From a bacterium 1xD42-87 (GTDB lineage: Bacteria; Bacillota; Clostridia; Lachnospirales; Lachnospiraceae): a DNA stretch of 47,301 nucleotides. This document shows positions 1 through 8,615 of this stretch, one piece after another. Location: assembly GCA_003611805.1 (NCBI GenBank), contig RAYM01000045.1, positions 1 through 47,301 of the forward strand. The letters run 5' to 3'. Position 1 is the stretch's first letter. Each line of letters starts with the position of its first letter. Position numbers and translations under genes: made by a program. The notes beneath the pieces are model-generated. The model worked only from the letters and a program-made list of their open reading frames with translations, was not told where the DNA came from and ran no database searches.

Positions 1-370
1 CATAGCCGCCCTGCTGATTCTGATTCCCGTATGGCGACTGCACACCGTAGCTGCCCAGCTGATTCTGATTCCCATAAGGCGACTGCATGCCATAGTTTCC
101 CGTTGGATTCATGTAAGGGGGCTGCTCGTCATAATTTCCGTTCTGATTCCCATAAGGGTTCTGGCTGTCCGCATGATTCCCAGAAAAGAGACCATGCGTA
201 TCTGTCACAACCGACACAGTCTCCGTCTCTTCTATCACATCGGCGACCTCAACCACTTCTGGCGTTGTATAAATATCATCGCTGCTCTCGGATACATAGG
301 ATCCTGTATAGACGTCATTTTCCCTGCTTTCTCCGTCCTGCAGCCCTTCAAACTTGTCAGTTTCGCTCAT
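1..370 (-). CDS. Partial Gly/Asn/Gln/Tyr-rich protein, N-terminal part only
   Basis: An ATG at 370 follows a good GGAGAGAAGA ribosome binding site and opens a frame that runs off the left edge, giving about 123 residues. The first 70 residues are acidic and Ser/Thr/Glu-rich and start MSETDKFEGL. After that comes low-complexity sequence with repeats of the type SPYGNQNQ. No signal peptide or membrane segment lies in the visible part. Such disordered Gly/Asn/Gln-rich N-termini often precede a small membrane domain (DUF4190 or TM2-like) in Clostridia, but that domain would be outside the window, so the function is unknown. It follows cinA by 46 nt with no terminator and is probably co-transcribed. 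Confidence 0.75.
   Translation of the reverse strand, partial: MSETDKFEGLQDGESRENDVYTGSYVSESSDDIYTTPEVVEVADVIEETETVSVVTDTHGLFSGNHADSQNPYGNQNGNYDEQPPYMNPTGNYGMQSPYGNQNQLGSYGVQSPYGNQNQQGGY
13..87 (-). repeat. Two in-frame 30-nt direct repeats, period 45 nt
   Basis: Positions 13-42 and 58-87 carry the same 30-nt unit with two differences. On the minus strand each unit encodes QSPYGNQNQ, so the repeat is an internal protein repeat of 15 codons. A further, weaker unit precedes it in the same protein. Confidence 0.8.
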
Positions 371-416
371 TCTTCTCTCCTTTTACTTGTCCCCGGGCTG
401 AACTGATACCCTTTTT

Positions 417-1688
417 CTACTTCTCCTTACTGCCGAAAGTCACTTCACTGTAATACTGTAAAATACATTCCCGCATCAGGGACAGAGCCGCGGATACCGT
501 GCTCTCCCGAATCTTTTCCCGGGTCCCGTGGAAATGACACTCTTTCACCGTAACCCTCCCGCACACGTTGCAGCCGATATAGACAAGTCCCACCGGTTTA
601 TCCGGCGTGCCGCCGTCCGGTCCCGCGATGCCCGTGGTGGAAACGCTTACATCGGTTCTTGCAAGGGTCGCCGCAGTCTTAGCCATCTCCTTGGCAATCT
701 GTTCGCTGACCGCTCCATGTTTCATCAGGATATTCTTCTTGATTCCCAGGAGCTTTCGCTTGGATTTATTGGAGTACGTCACATAGCCGGACTTAAACAC
801 TTCCGACACGCCGGGCACGTTGATCAGCCTGGCGGAAAGCATGCCGCCCGTGCACGACTCCACCGTACACGCCGTCAGCTTATTTGCCATAAGCAGATCC
901 ACCACGGCTTTCTCCAGCGTCACCTCGCTGTCCGTCGTGTAAACATGGTTGCCAAAGCGTCCTTTCAGCTCCTTGACCATGGGTTTCACCAGCTTTTTTG
1001 CCTCTTTCTCATCCGGCGCCGTGGCTGTCACACGAAGGTGTACCTCCCCGGTTTTGGCATACGTTGCAATAGTGGGATTATCCTGCGCGTTCACCAGATC
1101 CTCCACCATGCTCTCCGCCTTGCTCTCTCCCACCCCGCAGATTTTCACGGTCTGAGAATAAATAACACCCGTTGTTAGCCCGGCAAGGTAGGGCATAATC
1201 GACCTTTCAAACATGGGGATCAGTTCCCCCGGCGGTCCCGGCATCAGCACCACATGCTTACCGTTCTCCGCGATAATGATGCCGGGTGCGGTGCCGCCCG
1301 GATTTTCCACCACAATACAGCCTTCCGGCACCATTGCCTGCTTCCAGTTATTTTCCGTGATCTCCATGTTCCGCTCCGCAAAAAACTGCCGGATCGCCTC
1401 CTTTGACGGCTCATGCAGATACAGTTCTTTCCCCATCACCTTCGCCGCCGCCTCTTTGGTCAGGTCGTCCTGCGTGGGACCTAAGCCCCCGGAGAGCAGG
1501 ATGATATCCGCTCTGGTGAGTGCCAGACGGATCGTCTCTGAAAGTCTCTCCTCGTTGTCGCCGACCACGTCCTGATGATAACAGGAAAGCCCGAGTCCCG
1601 CGCATTTTTCCGCGAGATAGGCGGCATTTGTATTCACGATGTTTCCCAGCAATATCTCTGTTCCGACTGCAATAATCTCAACTGTCAT
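417..1688 (-). CDS. cinA: CinA-family protein (nicotinamide-nucleotide amidase / competence-damage protein)
   Basis: The 423-residue protein has the full two-domain CinA layout. Residues 1-170 are the MoaB/Mog-like domain, starting TVEIIAVGTEILLGN. The last 160 residues are the amidase domain, with the ESCTGG and TGIAGPDGGTP motifs that mark PncC-type nicotinamide mononucleotide deamidation. Family knowledge: it recycles NMN in pyridine-nucleotide salvage and was first named for competence. The length is normal. It is the second-last gene of the yicC-to-cinA series and starts 46 nt after pgsA. CinA is often next to pgsA and recA in Firmicutes; recA is not seen here. Confidence 0.93.
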   Translation of the reverse strand: MTVEIIAVGTEILLGNIVNTNAAYLAEKCAGLGLSCYHQDVVGDNEERLSETIRLALTRADIILLSGGLGPTQDDLTKEAAAKVMGKELYLHEPSKEAIRQFFAERNMEITENNWKQAMVPEGCIVVENPGGTAPGIIIAENGKHVVLMPGPPGELIPMFERSIMPYLAGLTTGVIYSQTVKICGVGESKAESMVEDLVNAQDNPTIATYAKTGEVHLRVTATAPDEKEAKKLVKPMVKELKGRFGNHVYTTDSEVTLEKAVVDLLMANKLTACTVESCTGGMLSARLINVPGVSEVFKSGYVTYSNKSKRKLLGIKKNILMKHGAVSEQIAKEMAKTAATLARTDVSVSTTGIAGPDGGTPDKPVGLVYIGCNVCGRVTVKECHFHGTREKIRESTVSAALSLMRECILQYYSEVTFGSKEK

Positions 1689-1734
1689 AACATCATCACC
1701 CTCTTTGTAAAAACATTTCGCTTGTTATTGTATC

Positions 1735-2271
1735 TCACTTTTTATTGTCCAGCATGACGTCCTTGTTCTTTATCAGATAATCCACGAGGGAAACCACCGT
1801 CAAAGCCACTGCCACCCACATCACAATCTGCGTCACAAGGGCAAGCGGCGGAAGGTCCGCAATCATCAGGCAGATCATAAGAATCTGGAAGGTTGTCTTG
1901 AACTTCCCCCAGTAACTTGCCGCGATCACCACGCCGTTGTCGGAGGCCACCAGGCGGAATCCGCTGATGATAAACTCCCTTGCGATAATTATGATCACAA
2001 CCCATGCCGGAATCCGCGAAAGTTCTACCATGCAGATCATCGCGGAGCAGACCAAAAGTTTATCCGCCAGCGGATCCATAAACTTGCCGAAGTTCGTCAC
2101 CAGATTGTATTTTCTTGCGATATGACCGTCCAGAAAGTCCGTCAGACTCGCCACAATAAAAATCGCCAGCGCGATCCACTTGTCATAAGCCGTGATATCA
2201 AACAACAGAAGCACCACAAAAAAAGGAATCAATATTACACGGAAAATCGTTAATTTATTCGGCAGATTCAT
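1735..2271 (-). CDS. pgsA: CDP-diacylglycerol--glycerol-3-phosphate 3-phosphatidyltransferase
   Basis: This 178-residue integral membrane enzyme makes phosphatidylglycerol phosphate from CDP-diacylglycerol, the committed step to phosphatidylglycerol. The CDP-alcohol phosphotransferase signature is complete near residues 48-70: DG, AR two residues later, then a Gly and two Asp residues (GKFMDPLAD). About five hydrophobic segments are visible. The start MNLPNKLTIFRV is typical of the family. Its first 17 nt overlap the end of rimO, which suggests translational coupling. Confidence 0.95.
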   Translation of the reverse strand: MNLPNKLTIFRVILIPFFVVLLLFDITAYDKWIALAIFIVASLTDFLDGHIARKYNLVTNFGKFMDPLADKLLVCSAMICMVELSRIPAWVVIIIIAREFIISGFRLVASDNGVVIAASYWGKFKTTFQILMICLMIADLPPLALVTQIVMWVAVALTVVSLVDYLIKNKDVMLDNKK

Positions 2272-3598
2272 CTTCCAACTCTCCCATCAAATCGTATTCG
2301 TGGGAACCCGTAATCCTCACCCGCACAAAATCGCCGGTCATCAGCTCCCTGTCCGTCTGTACAAACAAATATCCGTCCACATCCGGCGCGTCCTTATAGG
2401 TTCTCGCCACATAGACGTCCTCGTCCGCCACTTTACCTTCTATCATAGCCACCAGGGGACGTCCTTCCATATCAGCCGCCGCGTCAAAAGCGATCTCCTG
2501 CTGCAGTGCCATCAGCTCATCGCAGCGCGCCTGCTTCACTTCGTCGGAAATCTGGTCCGGCATTTCCGCCGCCGGTGTATCTTCCTCCTGCGAATAGGGG
2601 AATACACCGAGCCGGTCAAACGCCGTCTCCTCCACAAAGGAAAGCAGCGTCTCGTAATCTTCCTCTGTTTCCCCTGGGAATCCCGCAATCAGCGTCGTTC
2701 TCAGACAGATATCGGGAATCTCCCGCCGCAGTTTTTTGACTATATTAGTCAGCTCTTCCCTGTCCGTCCGCCGGCCCATACGCTTTAAAATGGAATCGGA
2801 GGCATGCTGCACCGGTATATCGAGATAATGGCATATCTTTTCTTCCTTCTGGATCACCCGAATCAGCGCATCGTCTATCTCCTCGGGATAACAGTAGAGA
2901 ATCCTGATCCACACAAGCCCCTCTATCCGGCAGAGCCGTTCCAGAAGTTCCGGCAAAGCCTTATGCCCGTAGAGATCCTGCCCGTAGACTGTCGTCTCCT
3001 GCGCCACCAGAATCAGTTCCCTGACCCCCTGGTCTGCCAGTTCCTGCGCCTCACGAAGCAGACTATCCATGGGAACGCTCCTGTAAGGTCCCCGCACCTT
3101 CGGAATGATGCAGTAGGTACAATGCTTATCGCATCCTTCCGCGATTTTCAGATAGGCAAAGTGACCGCCCGTGGTCAGAATGCGCTTTTTACCCGTAAGC
3201 GGTTTTTCGTCCAGCCGGTAATAGCAGTCTTTCGCTTTTCCTTCGAATGCGGCATCCAGAACCGCTGGCAGCTCCTTTATGGCGGAAGTGCCGATCACGG
3301 CGTCCACCTCTTCGATTTCCTTTCGAATCTCCTCCTGATATCTCTGTGCCAGACATCCCGTCACAACAAGCGCCTTTACCTGTCCGCTCTTTTTCAGTTC
3401 CGCCATCTCCAGAATCGTGTTGACGCTTTCCTCCTTGGCGTCCCCGATAAAGCAGCAGGTATTCACCACCACGGCGTCCGCCTCGTTTTCATCGTCCGTA
3501 AAACTATAACCGCTCTCTGCAAGCATACCGAGCATCATCTCGGAATCCACCAGATTTTTATCGCATCCCAGAGACTGGAACAGTACCTTTTTCTTCAT
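2255..3598 (-). CDS. rimO: Ribosomal protein S12 methylthiotransferase RimO
   Basis: This 447-residue radical-SAM enzyme adds a methylthio group to an Asp of ribosomal protein S12. The N-terminal UPF0004 domain has the three cluster cysteines C12, C48 and C82. The radical-SAM triad is C156, C160 and C163 in CDKHCTYC. A TRAM domain fills the last 65 residues. The start MKKKVLFQSLGCDKN and the length fit RimO better than MiaB, which is longer. It sits between rpoZ and pgsA, a common Clostridia order. Confidence 0.94.
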   Translation of the reverse strand: MKKKVLFQSLGCDKNLVDSEMMLGMLAESGYSFTDDENEADAVVVNTCCFIGDAKEESVNTILEMAELKKSGQVKALVVTGCLAQRYQEEIRKEIEEVDAVIGTSAIKELPAVLDAAFEGKAKDCYYRLDEKPLTGKKRILTTGGHFAYLKIAEGCDKHCTYCIIPKVRGPYRSVPMDSLLREAQELADQGVRELILVAQETTVYGQDLYGHKALPELLERLCRIEGLVWIRILYCYPEEIDDALIRVIQKEEKICHYLDIPVQHASDSILKRMGRRTDREELTNIVKKLRREIPDICLRTTLIAGFPGETEEDYETLLSFVEETAFDRLGVFPYSQEEDTPAAEMPDQISDEVKQARCDELMALQQEIAFDAAADMEGRPLVAMIEGKVADEDVYVARTYKDAPDVDGYLFVQTDRELMTGDFVRVRITGSHEYDLMGELEDESAE

Positions 3599-3616
3599 AT
3601 AATAAATACCCGAACC

Positions 3617-3940
3617 CTATTCTTCGACCGCCTCTTCTGCTTCCGGAGATTCTGTGTCGGAAACTTCCGCCACCGCCTCCTCTTCCGAAATCTCTTCCGT
3701 CTCCTCCGCAGACTCATCGGTCAGAATCTGTATTTTGCCCTGATTCAGTTCCTCCACGGCAACGGATAAAGGCTTCTTGCCCCTGCCGTCCACCAGCACC
3801 TCATCCCCGGCGATTATCTGTCTCGCCCGCTTGGATGTCGCCATCACGATCGAATAGCGGCTGCTCACTACCGGGTCTTCCCCCTCTTCCACACCGCTGT
3901 TCACTACCTTAATCAAATCTGCATAAGATGGATGTAACAT
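3617..3940 (-). CDS. rpoZ: DNA-directed RNA polymerase omega subunit
   Basis: The 107-residue protein starts MLHPSYADLIKVVN and has the omega core (SRYSIVMATSKRARQI, then an AVEELNQGKI helix) within residues 25-75. Omega helps fold and assemble the beta' subunit. The last 35 residues are a Glu-rich acidic tail (EEAVAEVSD and similar), longer than in many omegas and probably disordered. It lies 3 nt from gmk, the usual gmk-rpoZ pairing. Confidence 0.92.
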   Translation of the reverse strand: MLHPSYADLIKVVNSGVEEGEDPVVSSRYSIVMATSKRARQIIAGDEVLVDGRGKKPLSVAVEELNQGKIQILTDESAEETEEISEEEAVAEVSDTESPEAEEAVEE

Positions 3941-3943
3941 AGA

Positions 3944-4564
3944 TTATTCTCCTTCCAATTCTCTCCTCATTTTCTTTATAAACGCTTCATTCCGCCCGGG
4001 CGCGTGATGCGCCGCGGCGATAATTCCATGAAGTTCCCTCACACAAGTCTCCAGATCGTCATTTATCACAATATAGTCATACGCCTCTATGCCCTCCGCC
4101 TCTTTTGCGGCGCGGCCAAGTCTCTTCCGAATGACTTCCGCCGTCTCCGTGCCCCGCCCGGAAAGTCTGCGGCGCAGCTCTGCCGCATCCGGCGTCGATA
4201 CAAACAGCAGGAGCGCGTCGGGGTACTGCTCCTTGATCTTAAGAGCCCCCTGAATCTCAATCTCCAGAATCACATCCCTGCCTGCGGCAAGTTCCCGCTC
4301 CACGTAATCCTTCGGCGTCCCGTAATAATTGCCGCAGTATTCCGCATGCTCGATCAGCGCGTGATCCGCGATCCGTTTCTCAAACTGTTCCCTGGACAGG
4401 AAAAAGTATTCCCTGCCGTCTTCCTCTCCCGGACGCGGTTCTCTGGTAGTCGCTGAGATCGACAGCGAATAGCCGTCATACTCCTCCACCAGCCGCTTCA
4501 TCAAAGTACCCTTACCCGCCCCCGAAAATCCGGAGACGACAATCAATATCCCTTCATTCCTCAT
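3944..4564 (-). CDS. gmk: Guanylate kinase
   Basis: The enzyme phosphorylates GMP to GDP with ATP. The P-loop SGFSGAGKGT lies near residues 9-18, followed by the GMP-binding segment with TTREPRPGE and a YFF motif. I chose the ATG at 4564 (MRNEGILIVVSG), which gives 206 residues, the usual family length. An in-frame ATG at 4576 adds four residues but sits directly on its own Shine-Dalgarno-like sequence. The start overlaps the end of remA by 11 nt, so translation is probably coupled. Confidence 0.94.
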   Translation of the reverse strand: MRNEGILIVVSGFSGAGKGTLMKRLVEEYDGYSLSISATTREPRPGEEDGREYFFLSREQFEKRIADHALIEHAEYCGNYYGTPKDYVERELAAGRDVILEIEIQGALKIKEQYPDALLLFVSTPDAAELRRRLSGRGTETAEVIRKRLGRAAKEAEGIEAYDYIVINDDLETCVRELHGIIAAAHHAPGRNEAFIKKMRRELEGE

Positions 4565-4814
4565 CTGTCTGCCCATCCTCAGTCTGTGCCCTGCCCGAAA
4601 TGGTTTCCGGGAGAAGCGCGGAAAGCACGATCTGGCTGTTTTCCATCACCAGCACCGCCTTGGTCTTGCGCCCCTGCGTGGCGTCGATCGCCATTCCCGT
4701 CTCTTTCGCCTTCTGCACCATACGCTTCACCGGCGCGGAATCCGGGCTGACAATCGCGATAATCTTCCCTGTGTTTACCACATTGCCAAAGCCTATATGA
4801 ATCAGTTTACCCAT
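4554..4814 (-). CDS. remA: RemA-family regulator (DUF370)
   Basis: The 86-residue protein starts MGKLIHIGFGN and contains the DUF370 core with SPDSAPVKRM, DATQGRKTKAV and a SQIVLSAL segment. RemA proteins are small DNA-binding regulators. In Bacillus subtilis RemA activates biofilm matrix and osmoprotectant operons by forming oligomeric rings that wrap DNA. In Clostridia the gene nearly always lies between yicC and gmk, as here. The last 17 residues (after residue 69) form an acidic, variable tail. The targets in this organism cannot be told from this window. Confidence 0.92.
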   Translation of the reverse strand: MGKLIHIGFGNVVNTGKIIAIVSPDSAPVKRMVQKAKETGMAIDATQGRKTKAVLVMENSQIVLSALLPETISGRAQTEDGQTDEE

Positions 4815-4824
4815 AGCAGCATTC

Positions 4825-5703
4825 CTATTCGATATTCTGTATCTGTTCCCGCACCTTCTCGATCTCAGTTTTCAATTCAATCGCTCTGTCCGAGGTTTCC
4901 AGATCAGTGGTCTTTGAGAGGATCGTATTTGCCTCGCGGTTCATCTCCTGTGCCAGAAAATCGAGTTTGCGCCCGATACTGCCGCCCTCCGTAAGATCTC
5001 TCTTCATGGCGGCAATATGGCTCCGCAGGCGTACCAGTTCCTCATCCACGCACACTTTATCCGCAAAGAGCGTCACCTCCGTCAGCAGCCTGGACTCGTC
5101 GATCTGGGTGTCCTCCAGAAGTTCCTTCACCTTGTCCTTAAGCCTCTGCCTGTACTCCGCCATAATCTGCGGCGCACGGTGCTCAATAAATTCCACCCCT
5201 GCAAGCATGGCGTTCAGTTTCGCCAGCAGGTCGTCGCGGATGTTTTCTCCCTCTTTGACTCTCGTCTCCACAAAGGACTCCGCCGCGCCCCGCACCGCCT
5301 TACCCAGAAACTGCCAGAGTTCCTCTTCATCGACCGTCTGCTCTTCCATAGTCAGCACTTCCGGATAGCGCGACAGCGTGGATACCCGCACATCGTTGTC
5401 CAGAGAAAAATCTTCAGACATCTGCCAGAGATATTTCATATACTCTGCCGCCAGTTCCCTGTTATATTTCACACAGACATTGGTCTCCGTCAAATCCTCG
5501 TAGGTGATAAAAATATCCACCTTTCCCCTCTGAATATAATTTTTGAGTTCGTTTCTGATCGCCGTCTCAAAAAAATTCAGTTTTTTCGGCATCTTAATAC
5601 TGACATCCAAATACCTGTGATTGACAGACTTCATCTCCACGCATATCTTCCGTGCGTCCTCCGTCACCTCACATCTCCCGAAACCGGTCATGCTCTTAAT
5701 CAT
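4825..5703 (-). CDS. yicC: YicC/YloC-family endoribonuclease
   Basis: The 292-residue protein begins MIKSMTGFGR, the hallmark YicC start, and ends with the DUF1732 domain (REANTILSKTTD). YicC proteins are RNA endonucleases with roles in RNA turnover. I rejected a longer frame opening at 5823 because it would run over the promoter at 5795-5823. I prefer the ATG at 5703 over the one at 5709 because an AAGAAG motif lies 9 nt before the former and only 3 nt before the latter. It is the first gene of the series yicC-remA-gmk-rpoZ-rimO-pgsA-cinA. Confidence 0.92.
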   Translation of the reverse strand: MIKSMTGFGRCEVTEDARKICVEMKSVNHRYLDVSIKMPKKLNFFETAIRNELKNYIQRGKVDIFITYEDLTETNVCVKYNRELAAEYMKYLWQMSEDFSLDNDVRVSTLSRYPEVLTMEEQTVDEEELWQFLGKAVRGAAESFVETRVKEGENIRDDLLAKLNAMLAGVEFIEHRAPQIMAEYRQRLKDKVKELLEDTQIDESRLLTEVTLFADKVCVDEELVRLRSHIAAMKRDLTEGGSIGRKLDFLAQEMNREANTILSKTTDLETSDRAIELKTEIEKVREQIQNIE

Positions 5704-5794
5704 CGCCATACTCTTCTTTCTCTTAAAAGTAAAAAACCGCCGCCACTCTCTGACTCTGCTTATGCGCGCAGAAAGACCCACGCATACAGCTTTT

Positions 5795-5823
5795 ATTATA
5801 GTGTAAAGAGAATAAATAGTCAA
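5795..5823 (-). promoter_or_regulatory. Sigma-A promoter of the yicC operon
   Basis: On the minus strand a TTGACT -35 box (5818-5823) and a perfect TATAAT -10 box (5795-5800) are separated by exactly 17 nt. Transcription would start about 85 nt before the chosen yicC start, and the promoter probably serves the whole operon down to cinA. Confidence 0.85.
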
Positions 5824-5853
5824 GAAAGAGAAAACGCCGGATTCAGTAACTGG

Positions 5854-5882
5854 TAACTATGAAGCCGAAGGCTGAATAGTTA
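5854..5882. other. Small imperfect palindrome between divergent promoters
   Basis: TAACTAT (5854-5860) pairs with ATAGTTA (5876-5882), and AGCC (5863-5866) pairs with GGCT (5870-5873) around a GAA loop. Between the two stems there is a symmetric GA/GA mismatch. It lies between the divergent yicC and rqcH promoters, about 35 nt from each. It lacks a T-run, so it is not a simple terminator; it could be an operator or a repeat fragment. Confidence 0.5.
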
Positions 5883-5916
5883 GCAAAAGCTCGATCACTG
5901 GAAATCCCGGCGGCAA

Positions 5917-5945
5917 TTGAAATGCGTCCCCGTTTGTGTTATAGT
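5917..5945 (+). promoter_or_regulatory. Sigma-A promoter of rqcH
   Basis: TTGAAA (5917-5922) and TATAGT (5940-5945) are spaced by 17 nt on the plus strand, about 50 nt before the rqcH start. The ribosome binding site AAAAGGCGGGG follows at about 5978-5988. Confidence 0.75.
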
Positions 5946-5994
5946 AGGGAACGCACAGGAAAATACGATATAAAAGGAAAAGGCGGGGAAAATC

Positions 5995-7794
5995 ATGGCA
6001 TTTGACGGCATCACCATAGCAAACATCACAAAGGAGCTTTCGGAGACACTTTTAGGCGGACGCATCTACAAGATCGCCCAGCCCGAAAGCGACGAGCTGC
6101 TGCTCACAATCAAAAATAATGGCAGCCAGTACCGCCTGCTTTTGTCGGCGGACGCCTCCCTCCCCATGGTCTACCTGACGGAAACCAACAAGCCAAGCCC
6201 CATGACCGCACCGGGTTTCTGCATGCTGCTTCGCAAGCATCTGCAGAACGCCCACATCACCGCAATCTCCCAGCCCGGGCTCGAGCGCGCCATCCATCTG
6301 CGTCTGGAGCATTTAAATGAGCTGGGCGATTTATGTGAAAAAAAGCTGATCGTGGAAATCATGGGCAAGCACAGCAACATTATCTTCTGTGACGACAAAG
6401 ATCAGATCATCGACAGCATCAAACATATTTCCGGCATGGTCAGCTCCGTGCGGGAGGTGCTGCCCGGCCGTCCCTACTTTATCCCGCAGACCCAGAATAA
6501 ATGGAACCCCCTGCGTTTTTCCGCCCGGTACACGAAAGAGGGCTCTTCCCTCTTCTTCAAATCGCCGGAAGACAGCGAGGATTTGACTTATGTAAACCTA
6601 TGCGCCCATATGAAAGAAAAACCCATGCCCCTTTACAAGGCACTCTATACAACTTACACAGGACTGTCGCCCATCATTGCGCAGGAACTCTGCTGCCGTG
6701 CCGGAATCGACGCGGACATGCCCGCAAACGTACTGGATGAGCCCGCTTTACTGGCAGTGCACAAAACGCTGGCGGATCTGATGGAGCAGACCGCCTGCGG
6801 CAGTTTCTCTCCCGTTATCGTCTACGACGGCAGGGAGCCGCTGGAATACGCGGCATTTCCCCTGACGCTCTACGCAGATAAGGACATGCAGCCCTGTAAA
6901 TCCATCAGCGGTGTGCTGGAGCGCTATTATGCGGAGCGCAGCGTGGTTACCCGCATCCGCCAGAAGTCCGTGGATCTGCGAAAAATTGTGCAGACCGCCT
7001 TAGAGCGTAACGTGAAAAAATACGACCTGCAGATGCGGCAGATGAAAGACACCGAAAAGCGGGACAAGTACAAAGTTTACGGCGAACTGATCAACACCTA
7101 CGGCTACAACGTGGAGCCGGAGGCGAAATCCATGGAAGCCCTCAATTATTATACCAATGAGACTATCACGATTCCTCTTGACAGCACCCTGACGCCGCAG
7201 GAAAACGCCCAGAAATATTTTGATAAGTACGGGAAACTGAAACGGACTTACGAGGCACTGTCAGAATTGACTATTCAGGTCAAACAGGAGATCGAACATC
7301 TCGAATCCATCCTCGCCGCGCTGGATATCGCCATGCAGGAGGAAGACCTGGTGCAGATCCGGGAAGAACTGATCGAGAGCGGCTACATCCGCAGAAAAGG
7401 CGGCTCCAAAAAAGTAAAGATCACCAGCAGGCCTTTCCACTATGTAAGCAGCGACGGCTTCCATATTTATGTGGGGAAAAACAACTTCCAGAACGACGAG
7501 CTCACCTTTAAATTCGCAAACGGGGGCGACTGGTGGTTCCACGCCAAACAGATTCCCGGCTCCCATGTGGTGTTAAAAACCGAGGGCGCCGAAGTGCCGG
7601 ACCGCGCCTTCGAGGAAGCGGCAAGACTTGCCGCCTACTATTCCAAGGGACGCGAGCAGGACAAGGTGGAAATCGACTATGTGCAGAAAAAGCATGTGAA
7701 GAAACCAGCAGGCGCCAAGCCCGGGTTTGTGGTGTACTATACCAACTACTCCATGGCGATCAACTCGGATATCTCTGGTCTGACGGAAGTCTGA
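5995..7794 (+). CDS. rqcH: RqcH (Rqc2/NFACT ribosome quality-control protein; FbpA family)
   Basis: The 599-residue protein has the NFACT layout: an N-terminal NFACT-N domain (GITIANITKELSETLLGGRI), a central long coiled coil around residues 330-480, and the C-terminal NFACT-R domain with DWWFHAKQIPGSHVV. Family knowledge: RqcH binds obstructed 50S subunits and recruits tRNA-Ala to add C-terminal alanine tails that mark stalled peptides for degradation. Older annotation calls it a fibronectin-binding protein. The length is normal. It is monocistronic and its last 49 nt overlap the convergent hydrolase gene. Confidence 0.93.
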   Translation: MAFDGITIANITKELSETLLGGRIYKIAQPESDELLLTIKNNGSQYRLLLSADASLPMVYLTETNKPSPMTAPGFCMLLRKHLQNAHITAISQPGLERAIHLRLEHLNELGDLCEKKLIVEIMGKHSNIIFCDDKDQIIDSIKHISGMVSSVREVLPGRPYFIPQTQNKWNPLRFSARYTKEGSSLFFKSPEDSEDLTYVNLCAHMKEKPMPLYKALYTTYTGLSPIIAQELCCRAGIDADMPANVLDEPALLAVHKTLADLMEQTACGSFSPVIVYDGREPLEYAAFPLTLYADKDMQPCKSISGVLERYYAERSVVTRIRQKSVDLRKIVQTALERNVKKYDLQMRQMKDTEKRDKYKVYGELINTYGYNVEPEAKSMEALNYYTNETITIPLDSTLTPQENAQKYFDKYGKLKRTYEALSELTIQVKQEIEHLESILAALDIAMQEEDLVQIREELIESGYIRRKGGSKKVKITSRPFHYVSSDGFHIYVGKNNFQNDELTFKFANGGDWWFHAKQIPGSHVVLKTEGAEVPDRAFEEAARLAAYYSKGREQDKVEIDYVQKKHVKKPAGAKPGFVVYYTNYSMAINSDISGLTEV

Positions 7795-8615
7795 CTTACC
7801 TGCACCTGCTCCCCGTCGGAGACAGCCGTCACGACACCTTCATCCGTATAATACACCTCACACTCATATTCATTTAGCAGCGCCACCGTCTCCTCCTCCA
7901 CCCGCAGACGCTCCGGGTCTGCGGTGAGGACGGCATAACGGGGTTTCGCCGTCTCAAACAGGGTTTCCAGATTCTTTGTGTAATTCCCATGATGGGGCAT
8001 CTTGATCAGGTCATACTGCTCCTTTGCCGCAGCGGACGAAAGAAACTCCCCCGTCCGTATTTTCTTGGCGTCCCCCATCAGCAGAAACCGGTTTTTTCCA
8101 TTCGTAACACACGTTATCAAGGAATAGTTGTTATCATTTTCATACACGCTCTCATGGGGCGCATCCACATAGAAAGAAACCCCATCCACCGAGAACGAAA
8201 CATCTTTTTGCAACCGCTCATACGCCGTGTCCGTCTCCTCAATCGTCCGCACCAGCGCAAGGTAGGGTTCCGAATCTTCCTCGTAATCCGGCATCAGCAC
8301 GCATCCCACCTCATATTGGGTAATCAGCTCCGCCGCACCGCCGATATGGTCCTTGTCAAAGTGGCTCAGGATCAGATATTCGATCCGCGTCGTCCCCCGC
8401 TCATCCAGATAAGCGCAGATCGCCGCCGCGTCGTCCACGTCCGCCGTATCGTTCAGCACAACGCTCTCCCCCGCCTCTATCACGATACAGTCCGATTTGC
8501 CCGTATCCAGAAAGGTCAGTTTCAGGGAAACGCCGCTCTCCTTCCCGCCGCCGCAGCCTGCCAGAAATAGCGCAAGGCACAGCAGAAGCGCAGGAAGCCG
8601 CCTTCTCCTACTCAT
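7746..8615 (-). CDS. Secreted lipoprotein metallo-beta-lactamase-fold hydrolase (ComEC-C-like)
   Basis: I place the start at the ATG at 8615, giving 289 residues that open with MSRRRRLPALLLCLALFLAG followed by CGGG, a clear lipoprotein signal peptide with lipobox. The mature part is a metallo-beta-lactamase fold with LSHFDKDHIGG, the later LLMGDAKK segment and MPHHGNYTKN. This resembles the extracellular ComEC C-terminal nuclease domain and stand-alone relatives of unknown substrate. A longer upstream frame would lie inside the flippase gene and was rejected. The start overlaps the flippase stop by 8 nt (ATGAGTAG), so translation is probably coupled. The 3' end overlaps rqcH. Confidence 0.85.
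   Translation of the reverse strand: MSRRRRLPALLLCLALFLAGCGGGKESGVSLKLTFLDTGKSDCIVIEAGESVVLNDTADVDDAAAICAYLDERGTTRIEYLILSHFDKDHIGGAAELITQYEVGCVLMPDYEEDSEPYLALVRTIEETDTAYERLQKDVSFSVDGVSFYVDAPHESVYENDNNYSLITCVTNGKNRFLLMGDAKKIRTGEFLSSAAAKEQYDLIKMPHHGNYTKNLETLFETAKPRYAVLTADPERLRVEEETVALLNEYECEVYYTDEGVVTAVSDGEQVQVSQTSVRPEISELIAME

Noticed and set aside
2804..3769. Plus-strand open frame of 321 codons
   Set aside because: Antisense shadow of rimO and rpoZ, with no domain similarity.
5704..5823. N-terminal extension of YicC by 40 residues
   Set aside because: It would cover the promoter at 5795-5823, has no family similarity, and the ATG at 5703 fits the known YicC start.
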